From Diphasiastrum complanatum (Eukaryota; Streptophyta; Lycopodiopsida; Lycopodiales; Lycopodiaceae): a stretch of DNA of 64,000 nt. The notes under the pieces are model-generated. The model was not told the DNA's origin, ran no database searches, and saw only the letters and a program-made list of their open reading frames with translations. A program made the translations under genes and the position numbers. Below are positions 55,446-64,000 of the stretch, piece after piece. The DNA is taken from NCBI GenBank assembly GCA_029204225.1, contig CM055110.1, forward strand, positions 1,635,672 to 1,699,671, in the 5' to 3' direction. How positions within the stretch are numbered: the stretch's first letter is position 1; each line of letters begins with the position of its first letter.

Positions 55446-56230
55446 TAAATGTTTTTTTACATCCACGTGGTATCCAAGACATTTTGTGTGGATTAATGCA
55501 CGCAAATTTTTTTGACCAAAACAAAAAATTGGCACTTGAACCAAAATGTCGTTTGCCCCTAAACTAGATGTCAACTTCTTTTTTTTGTGTGAGAGAGAGA
55601 AAAAGAGAGAAAAGATGGGAGTGAGGATGAGATGGGGATGAATGTGAGTGAGAATATTGATATTGTTTTGATAGATATTGATAGTGTTTTGTGTTTTTAG
55701 TCCATTGATGGATGTTAGTTCTATGTGTTTTGTGATCATAATCCTTTAATATAAGTTTTAAGATCTGTTTTGTCTATGATGTAGGCTTGGATATGAAAAA
55801 TGAAAAAAATGCTTTCATCGCAAAGGATTGAAATGTCAAGTGAATGCAGAAGGAAAAGCAAAGATTGCAAAACAATGCAGATACAATATTAAAGGTAAAT
55901 TCACATTTATTTTGGTTCATTTGATATTTAGTTAATAACTTAATGTGTTATCTATTGATGCATTGTATTGTGGTTTCCATTACTTTCAATTGTGCATTCT
56001 AGCATGTAAATCATGTGCTAAAATAGATTCATTGCATTGAATTCATCAATAGATACATTTGCATACAATAGATGTGCATTCAATAGACTATACATTGAAT
56101 TGAATTCATCAAAAGATACATTTGCATTTAATATATGTGCATTCAATAGACTATACATCTGCATTCATGAATTAAAAATATATGCATCCAATTTTTTTGC
56201 AAGAATGTGGTGGCAAAATATTATATTGAT
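55446..56230. other. No gene recognised
   Basis: AT-rich sequence of unknown origin, possibly the diverged rest of the LTR and leader. The tandem repeat listed at 56039 is the only structure seen. Confidence 0.35.
56039..56164. repeat. Two tandem copies of a 63-bp unit
   Basis: Units 56039-56101 and 56102-56164 begin GAATTCATCAA and share GATACATTTGCAT and GTGCATTCAATAGACTATAC. The period is a multiple of three, so a repeated peptide appears in one frame, but coding is unlikely. Confidence 0.8.
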
Positions 56231-56283
56231 TTTAAAAAGAGTACATTGATGACAGAATGAATTCCCTCTTCATCCATTGTCCT

Positions 56284-57354
56284 CTACAAGGCCTTACATT
56301 CAATTTTGAAGTTCTGCTCATCATCACTTCCTCCCTCCTTGCTTTCTTCGGCTTGTAGGTAAACGTTGGTGTCCACATCTTCAAACTCCCCTTTGCTCTC
56401 ATTCTTTTGAGACGATGATGTCTTGCTAGAATTTTGACTTGTAGAATCATCCTCAACTTTCCCTTTGTCTTTATCTAGTAAGGGTGGCACATTCCCTGAA
56501 TCAATCTTTTGAGGAGGATTTTTCCATTTCAGGACCGTATTATAATGTTGCTTGGCTTGTTTCTTTGTCATTGATCTTGTGATCCTATCTTCCTTCAATG
56601 TAACTGCTTTGGGCCGTTTTATTGTTGGTTCATCATGAACATTACGCACTCCAAATCTGGTCGGATCCATATGATTGAGAATCTGCTCATCAGTAAGTTT
56701 TGCATTGTCATCATAAGTCAAGGCATGACTCACAGGTATGAGATCATCTTCAATCGGATCTGGTATAGGTTCTATTGATATCCAAGCTACATTCAGCACA
56801 TTCAATGGAAACATGATCAGTGTATCCAAAGTTCAATCTAATAATGAAATCTCGCTCTAATCTCATTGAATATCTTGTTGACACATATATCTTGCTGTAC
56901 AATCAATCGTTGCGAGAGCTTCATTCTAGTTGATAGTATTAGTTTGAGAATCGTAATGAATTCCCAAATTTTTCTCTGGACAATCATAGGTATGATCCGT
57001 TGTTGATGAATCATCATCCTCTTTTTGGACCACTGGTTTGATAGTCCAAGTTGCAGCATCAACTTTGACTGCACATTTACGATTTTCAAAAGTGATTTTC
57101 CCAGTATCCCAGTTATGAATTACTTGCACAACTCGTAACCATGGACATTCCAATAGGACTCGGTAGACATTTGGTGCTTCTAGTATATCCATTACTACGA
57201 AAGTAATGACGAAGTGTACTCCCACAATTCTTACAAGTATATCTTCAACCATTCCTCGCGGATGAACTTTTGTTTGATCAACTAGCTTAATGGCAAAAGT
57301 CGCAGGCTTGATCTTTGTACGTCCCCATTTTGCACATAGCTTTGTAGAAATCAT
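56284..57354 (-). pseudogene. Ty3/gypsy protease and spacer, minus strand
   Basis: The protease part (57354 leftward) reads MISTKLCAKWG, ATFAIKLVDQTKVHP and FVVMDILEAPNVYRVLLECP, close to the protease at 39.9-39.5 kb. After a frameshift the spacer (56829-56284) reads LNVAWISIEPIPDP, KLTDEQILNHMDPTRFGV and an acidic Ser-rich tail (SSQKNESKGEFEDVDTNVY). The spacer frame is intact for 181 codons. RT and later domains are absent to the left, and gag is absent between this and the LTR. Confidence 0.75.
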
Positions 57355-57800
57355 GTTAACTCCTGAACCATGTGGTTTTTTGGTGTTTTTTGACAGTTTT
57401 TCTGATGTTTCTGAAAATCTGTTGGGAATTAATCTTCGCCCTTCAAACTGAAGGTTTTGTGATCAAAACCAAAGGTTTCTGCAACTCGGCGAAGGTTTCT
57501 TGAAAGAGAAAAAAAAGTTATCAGCTCTGATTACGCTTTTTGCCTCCTTTGGCCAAAATCTGACAGATTTGACCTGATTTTTGTTGTGTTTTCTGATATC
57601 TCATATCTAAATGGATCTTAAGATTGGTGATCTAAATAGCTTTTCTTGTTTTACAATCAAATTAGATTTCAAACAAGCAAATCCACTCAAATCAAACAAA
57701 ATCACTCTCAAACTAATCCTAAATACAGGTCTAACACTATTCATGCAACAATAAGATGCCTAATGCACAAACATGCTGCAAATTGAAAAATTGGCGTAGC

Positions 57801-58547
57801 TCCCCGGCAACGGCACCAAAATTGTAGTGGGTTTCTTTCCTTGCCTAACCATGATCTAGTCAATCTAGCATCAAAGAGACGAAGTTAGTTGTCACACGTA
57901 GGTTCATTCCCTTGAGAGCGATAGTATAGTTCATATTTCAGCATGAATGGAAGATTTAAGTCTAACTCTAACATCCATTAACCCTAAACATTAACACTAC
58001 TTCCACTAACACTAGATCCACAACAAAGATAGCTTACTCTTTCTCTCTCATAAAAAGTATAATAACATACAATCCCAATAACATCCAAATCCAACAATTA
58101 GCAAAATCCAAAGGAAGCATGAGAGATGGAGGAAAAGTGATAGAGAGCAAGGACATTCATCAATCCATTTCAGAAGAGAACCAATCTGCTTTATTGAAAT
58201 GAGAAAATGAACATGTGTAAACACTCGAGTTGGTCTCTTTTTATAGTAGAGAGGAGGACCCTGGCCTCTGAATCCTATTGGTCCATTTATGCCTCCCTAA
58301 TTATTCAAATCTAAAAAAGAGTGGGAACCATATAAGTTGGAGGGAAACCCAACTTTATTCACTAACTTGACATTTAGGCCCTGCGACATTAAAAGTCTCT
58401 CAAAAAAGCCTAAAGTCCTTTTATTGACTTGTAACTAATCAAATCTCTATGTGATCATCGGGTTGGACTTACACACGTAGGGTGCCAAATCCCTCTCACT
58501 TATTAGCTAGGGTTAGGGTTGCCTTGGGATCCGCAAACCCTCCAACA
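57801..58547 (-). mobile_element. Gypsy PBS and 5' LTR, minus strand
   Basis: LTR 57823-58547 (725 bp): minus-strand start TGTTGGAGGGTTTGCGG, end CCCACTACA. Next to it is TGGTGCCGTTGCCGGGGA (complement 57801-57818), the common plant gypsy primer site. A TATA box (CTATAAAAAG on the minus strand) lies near 58243. It is the best-preserved member of the family also found at 20290-21005 and 55136. Confidence 0.8.
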
Positions 58548-58559
58548 CCATTTAATGAC

Positions 58560-59640
58560 AAAAAGACAATGCATAGCCAAAAAAATTACACCATTTATTT
58601 ACAAAACACAGTTCATTACATTTGGTATACTAGATGTCAATAGATGATTATAGTCATAGCTAATGAATAATTTATCTCTAGCTTGTAATGATTTACATGC
58701 ACAAACCATCACATAAGTACCTTTAATGAATCTAGTAAAAAATCTTCCATGCCATTGTTACTTGTTTCGAACATAGAATTTCTTAAACTAGGAAAACCAT
58801 TAGAACTATTAATATATCCTGCAATATTTCCAAATTTGCATGGCCTTCCATCAATGTCTGTATACTTTCCACATCCCACTAACTTGACCATCTATTCTCT
58901 CTATCTTATGGAGCATGCATTTGAATGTAAACCATATATTTGCATCCTCCAATAATGTATGCATAAAGCATGCCAATCATCCCAAATGTACAAGCTTAGG
59001 CCGGCGTCTAGAAATTGTAAGCTAGGCATGAGCTAATAGGTTCGATTCCAGTAGTGAAATGTATCACCTGCCCTAGAGAAAGCAACAGACTCTAGCCAAC
59101 ATCCATATCGTACACGGTTGAAAGGTTTATGGATGGCAAATAGGTGTGGTGGGACAATACCTATGGTGTTGGGTATTTGTTCCAAAATACTTGCACTCAA
59201 ATCACAAATACACAAAGTTTTAACCTTTTTATTTAGTGCCCTAATTTGTCTTCGATGATGTGTCTATCTACAAGAGGGTGGTCCATAGTATCAATAGAAG
59301 AAGATTTGTAGGGGCTCTCAATGGGTGACTCCATCACATTTTCAAATAACTTTAAAGGAAAATCTTCAACAACATCAACATCATTTAATGTGGCCGGACC
59401 TATGACCTCGTCATCATCACACGCCAAAATACGCAAATGGTATTCAATATATATACACAATTTTATAGGTGTGCAGATGAAGAAAGTACAAAGTGGATGT
59501 GTTGTTTGTAGGAGATCATGGATGGCTTCTGTCATTGTCAAATCTGTTAGCACAGTTGCATGGAATGAGCATGAAAAGGCTGCGACGTCAGTCTTTGCTG
59601 AAATGAACGTTGGTGAAGATGCAAAAAATGCGACACTTTG
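58560..59640. other. No gene recognised
   Basis: Two opposite open frames of 106 codons (59233-59553 minus, 59321-59641 plus) overlap; neither shows a domain. Nothing else can be supported. Confidence 0.3.
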
Positions 59641-59649
59641 ACAAATACC

Positions 59650-59941
59650 TTAGGATTTGATTTACAGGGTGCCTTCGCTTTTCCTAGGGCACCTTCAGCA
59701 TTTTGTAAGGCAGTGTCGCCTTTTTCACCTATCACAAATCACGTGTAAAAACACAGTGTCGCATTTTTTGTCTTTTTTCGCTTGTGGAAAATTACTTGTA
59801 TTTATGCAGACAGTCGAGTTTTTCGCCTGTCTTATTTTCCATCTAAATATGCAGACTATGCGACAACATGTATGAAAAATACAGCATGAATGGAGGCAGA
59901 TTAAAATAGGATTTAGGAGAGTAGAGGAGATAAATCCAACA
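59650..59941 (-). mobile_element. Copia LTR, minus strand (family 2 relative)
   Basis: Minus strand: a purine tract (ATTAAGAGGGGG, complement 59942-59953) precedes TGTTGGATTTATCTCC at 59941. Words such as AATTACTTG, TTTTTCGCCTGT-like and GTGTTTTTACAC recall the LTR at 2900. The left end is not resolved. Confidence 0.6.
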
Positions 59942-59948
59942 CCCCCTC

Positions 59949-60470
59949 TTAATCTGGATCTATGAATGCCTTGATCTTCAGACTAAGCAATGCACAAAAT
60001 TTGTTGTATGCATTAACACTTAATGCCTTCATGAATATATCTACAACCATGTCCTGCATTCTGCAATACGTTAAGCTCACCTCCTTGTTGAGAACCTTGC
60101 CCTTGATGTAGTGATATCTGATTTCAATGTGCTTACTCCTAGAGTGAAATCTTGGGTTGGCTGATAAGGCAATAGCACTCTGATTATCACACAAATAAAA
60201 TTGTGGGGTTGTATTGATACAAATTAATGTCTGACAATAAATTTCTCAACCAAAATGCTTCTTTAATAGATTGAGAAACAGCAATGTATTCTACTTTTGT
60301 AGAAGAAAGTGCGATAGAGGTTTGCTTACAACTATTCCATGAGATAGGATCGTCATTGAAGATTTTTGTAAATCCAGATGTGGACTTACGATTGTGTACA
60401 TCTCCTCCTCAACTTGCATCAAAATATACCATAAATGCTATTGATCAAGGATCTAGATGAACCTATGCAA
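59949..60470 (-). pseudogene. Copia RNase H fragment, minus strand
   Basis: The 81-codon frame (60194 leftward) reads CDNQSAIALSANPRFHSRSK, HIEIRYHYIKGKVL and ends KIKAFIDPD before the purine tract. Upstream (to 60470) are decayed WNSCKQTSIALSS-like and VEYIA-like words. RT is missing. It is the 3' end of a family 2-like copia. Confidence 0.75.
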
Positions 60471-60850
60471 CCACCATTTAGGAGGTCACATGACAAAAAC
60501 TCATGTTTTCACTTTAATCAAATCAAATCAAATCTATGACACCTAGATTTTTAACAAATCTAGATTTTCATGACATCATCGATTTGATATTATATTATGT
60601 CATAAAATCTCAAAAGATTTGTCAAAATAGTTGTTTAATAAAAATACGTATTAGCATTATATCTCCTGATTTTGTCTTTTATGTCAAATCTCAACAAAAA
60701 TTAAAGATTTTAAAAAATATAGGATTTATAAAAAGATAAGATTTGTAAATAATTATTTTTATAAAAATTATATACTATCATTATGACCCATGATTTTCTC
60801 TTATATGTTCAATCATATTAAAAAAATATGTTTTATGTTTTTTCGTTATA
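60440..60850. repeat. Direct repeat, left copy (~410 bp)
   Basis: Shares with 61635-62030, in the same order: GAGGTCACATGA, AAATCTATGACACCTAGATT, ATGACATCAT.GATTTGA, TTGTTTAATAA, GATTTTGTCTTTTATGTCAAATCTCA and TCATATTAAAAAAA. About three quarters of positions agree by eye. Confidence 0.75.
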
Positions 60851-61634
60851 TTTTGGGTCAAATTTCACAAAAAAATTTGCCCACTGAAGTGCGAGACTGA
60901 AGTGTGAGAATGAAGTGCGACGGCTGCAATCAACCGTTCAACATGATATCCTCCCATAAAAAATGTGACCAATGACTCGTGAAAGCTAGCCTTCGTTAGC
61001 CATAAAACTGTCCATCCTCTGTGAAGTTCAAATAATGAGAGACTTCGTAAATGGGCCTTTTAGAAGTTGAAATAATGCCTTCACAATAAGTTATCATAGT
61101 AGTTCAACTTTGAATATTGTCTTCCAAGTGGTTAGCAAGTTCCTTAGACAAACTATTTTAGACATTGTTGTAGCTACTTAGATAGTTCCATAGATAATGC
61201 TATTGACAATAGAGTCTTAGACAATGTCTAGACAATTGCGTAGATAGCTTCACTTCTAATTAGATAATCCTTAACCAAATTGTCGTAGAAGCTTAGATGT
61301 ATCTCGTTTATGTCAGGTGTTTTGCTTGCAGGATCGACATCTCACAAATCAATCATGCACCTTCCACAATATTGTATGGCTACCCACGATTGAGATAGCT
61401 AGTGATTGGATCGAGTGAATAATCAAACGAAACAATAGCGAATCGAATCGAACAAGTGAGCAATTGGACAATGTCAATCAATTATATACTAGCACACCAT
61501 TGATCAACATCCTTATTACAATGCTTAATGAGATTTAAACTAATTACTATGATTTCATATAAGGTTATATAGGTCACACACCAACAATTAAAAAGATATA
61601 TCATATAGGTCATATATCACTGAGGTCTTCAATA

Positions 61635-62030
61635 TAACATAAATGCTTTAGATCACGAATCTAAATGACCCCATGAAACCATTTAAGAGGTCACATGAAA
61701 AAAAAAAAATTCACTTTGACCATATAATTGTGTCATGAAATTATATCAAATCTATGACACCTAGATTATTAAGAAATTAAATTTTTTATGACATCATTGA
61801 TTTGACATAATATTCTATCATAAAATCCTAAAAAACTTGTCAAATTACTTGTTTAATAACAATATGTACTATCTTTGTATGTCATGATTTTGTCTTGTAT
61901 GTCAAATCTCAAAACAAATAAAATTTATAAAAATATAAAACTAGTTTTAACAATTAAGTACTATCATAATGATCCATGATTTGATTTTTTATGTTCCATC
62001 ATATTAAAAAAAATATTTTATGTTTTTTTT
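61635..62030. repeat. Direct repeat, right copy (~400 bp)
   Basis: Partner of 60440-60850, about 1.2 kb away. The 785 bp between hold no gene. The pair could be diverged LTRs of a small non-autonomous element, but clear TG...CA ends, PBS and PPT were not found. Confidence 0.7.
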
Positions 62031-62289
62031 AATGTAAAATCTTACAATAAAATATTTTCATAAAATATAGAAAAAATTATGACTTGCATGACATTCGAAA
62101 CATGCAAGCCCATGTGGGGGACCCTCCCACGTGCGAAGAGGAAAGATTCCATGTGGAACATCCACACGTGGATAGCGCGTGGATTATCCACACATGGATA
62201 CCTTCTGCATGAATAATCCACGCGAAACTTGAATTTCCATAAAACCAAATTTTTGCGAGCATTTTGGTCATCTTCTTTTGCTTTCAAGT

Positions 62290-62510
62290 TTAGTGCTCTT
62301 CCTAATCTATTGTTTAGTGCCCTTGCTTGCTATTGCTCTTCCAAGCTCTATGGACCTTGCTTGCTATTGATCTTGCTTGCTTGCTTGCTTTTGCTTGCTC
62401 TTGCTTGCTAGTGATCTTGCTCTTGCTATTGCTTGCAAGCTCTTTCTAATCTATTGATGTTGCTTGCTATTGATCTTGCTCTTGCTATTGCTCTCTTGTC
62501 ATTGCTTACT
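62290..62510. repeat. CTTGC-rich degenerate tandem repeat
   Basis: CTTGCTATTGATCTTGCTCTTG and shorter CTTG units recur at irregular spacing. Confidence 0.7.
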
Positions 62511-63690
62511 CTATTAATCTTACACTCTTCACTACTCTTTCACTCCCATTCTCCACTATTTTTTAACTTTTTAAGTTTTCTTTGATACAATGTCTTAAGT
62601 GGTAGGTCAAGTGGGAGACAATCTAGGAGAAGAGCTCATGAGGAGCCCAAAGAATATACACAAGATTGGTTTGAAAATCTATCTTCTCAACAAAGAGATA
62701 GAATAAAAAATCGTGTGTTACCTTCTTCGGGTGAAGCATCTGAGAGGAGCTTTCGATGATGCCCCTTCCCAGAAATTGTGTAGTGTGTATTATGATCTTA
62801 ATCCACATGGTGGAGTTATAAAAAATATGTGTGGCAATGTAGTTCATGCCCGTTTGCACTAATTAGTTGCTTTATATTTTGGTAAAGATTATGTGACCAA
62901 TTGGTCCTTCCAATCGCTTCAAGATAAAAATAAAATAATAGAGACTTTATATCATAATTCACTCAATTCAATGTTTTTAGTAGGACTTGGGCCTTGAACA
63001 CAATGTGCCTTTGGATTTGAAACAAAAGACAATTGATGAGAAGAGTTGTGAAGAATCCCAAGAATCCCACGAAGCTTGGATGGTGTTCCAAATGGGATTG
63101 GAAAGTCACTTGGGATTGAAAGGAAGGGGCAATCTAAAGGCCTAATTTGTAATATCTTTTGCTACGATTCTATTCTTGTAGTGAGATTGTTAATGCTTTT
63201 TATTGCTAAACTATATTTTTTTGTTGAATGTAGAATAGTGATTTTGGAAGACACACAACCGCGGCCTAGTACAAACAAGGCTACGATCATGGATATGCTG
63301 GCCTTAAAGCTTTTATGGAATCCCATGGATTGCACCCAATCATAAGCTCTTAACTTTTATTGTTTTGTGTGGTTTACAAGTAAGTTTAATCTCAATTTAA
63401 TTGAATCTTTCAGTCTATCTTGTAGAGAGGTTTTAGAACTTCAAGCGTTCGTGATGTAGAGAAAAATATTGAGGAAAATGTGGTGTAGTGCAAGGGATAC
63501 CAGTTTTGTTGGAAGTCGACTATAGATCTTTCAAGATCTTCTTTTTCGATGTTAAATAGTTTCAAAATATATGTTGAGGGCGACATGCAACTGTACGATT
63601 AGATTCAAATGGACTATTTGTTATTGCTTCAACAAAGATCTTCTTGTCAATCTTTTGTACCATAAATGCAAAAGCCATCATTATAATTTT
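62511..63690. other. No gene recognised
   Basis: Short frames only; the longest (63076-63345, plus) shows no domain. A plus frame near 62600-62750 is rich in Arg and Glu (SRRRAHEEPKEYTQDWFENL) and may be a fragment of an unknown TE protein. Confidence 0.3.
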
Positions 63691-63782
63691 TTCATAAATT
63701 TCTCTACGTACCCACAAATAGTTCATGAGATCAACTCACAACTCATTATAATTCATTCATAAATTTCTCTACGTACCCACAA
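63691..63782. repeat. 27-bp direct repeat
   Basis: TTCATAAATTTCTCTACGTA plus CCCACAA occurs at 63691-63717 and, identical except possibly for its last bases, at 63756-63782, both preceded by TTATAAT. Confidence 0.85.
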
Positions 63783-63784
63783 GT

Positions 63785-64000
63785 ATATTGAGCACTATGA
63801 TTTATATTAAATCTTGCTCCATTGCATATGATCGTTACTCTTGTATATGTAGATAACTAAGACTTATTTATGATTCTTAAACTTGTAAGACTTATTTACA
63901 ACCTTCTATCTCTAGATAAGTAAGAGTTATTTACAATAGACTTATTTATAGGTTTCATTAGACTACAACACTTTCATTAGACTCTTTCCTGTTTTTTTTT
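63785..64000. repeat. Repeat, inverted with respect to 48590-48835
   Basis: Reverse-complement partner of the left copy, running off the window edge; contains TATTGAGCACTATGATTTATATT and CTACAACACTTTC words in matching order. Confidence 0.7.

Noticed and set aside
58500-58530. Telomere-like GGGTTAGGGTT
   Set aside because: Only about one and a half units, inside an LTR, with the sister copies showing ordinary divergence; not a telomere tract.

Overview
The window is nuclear DNA of a land plant. It is AT-rich and crowded with old, broken Ty1/copia and Ty3/gypsy retrotransposons on both strands, nested into each other, with plant-type LTRs, primer binding sites, polypurine tracts and one MITE-like insertion. 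Only one host gene family is recognisable: a secreted pectate-lyase-like protein with GT-AG introns. This picture (few genes, deeply decayed LTR elements, long TE-filled gaps) fits a gymnosperm best, but a fern or another large-genome plant cannot be excluded. I see no rRNA, tRNA, CRISPR, bacterial or organellar genes.

Layout. 1-11 kb: copia and gypsy fragments in alternating orientation (copia +, gypsy +, copia +, copia -, gypsy +), LTR pieces at 1.9-4.0 and 10.6-11.0 kb, a foldback at 5.53-5.80 kb and a MITE-like insert at 7.95-8.18 kb. 11.4-14.4 kb: a fragment of a retroelement accessory ORF, TE-poor sequence and a GC-rich hairpin repeat. 14.44-20.29 kb: pectate-lyase-like pseudogene (copy A), with a truncated copia inside intron 1 and an LTR fragment cutting off its last exon. 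20.3-26.7 kb: an LTR piece carrying a perfect 68-bp inverted repeat, then (minus strand) a large broken accessory gene with a Pro/Ser/Thr-rich and coiled-coil product, preceded by two arrays of a 25-bp minisatellite. 26.7-36.2 kb: simple repeats and copia/gypsy debris. 36.4-42.5 kb: the most complete element, a minus-strand Ty3/gypsy (5' LTR, PBS, gag, protease, RT, RNase H, integrase). 43.56-47.26 kb: the intact four-exon gene (copy B, 523 aa) with a TATA box and a CT-rich leader. 48.6-60.5 kb: gypsy integrase, copia gag/RT/RNase H, inverted LTR pairs and a gypsy 5' LTR plus protease. 60.4-64 kb: AT-rich repeats and unassigned sequence.

Main points. (1) Copies A and B are a duplicated pair; B looks functional. 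Its lyase domain keeps the WxDH-like motif and the RMPxxR segment with the expected catalytic Arg, but both Asp of the family DGLID signature are Lys and Ser, so it may be a non-enzymatic or altered pectate-lyase homologue. It is fused to an unrecognised helical N-terminal region with a faint pectin-methylesterase-inhibitor-like cysteine pattern. (2) In-frame stops of the dead retroelements are overwhelmingly TAG or TGA at positions where Gln or Arg is expected and only rarely TAA, the footprint expected from deamination of methylated CAG (CHG) and CGA (CG) sites. (3) The accessory ORF found twice, its minisatellite leader, the conserved spacer between gypsy protease and RT, and the G-box palindrome in a copia LTR are the least explained parts of the mobile DNA.
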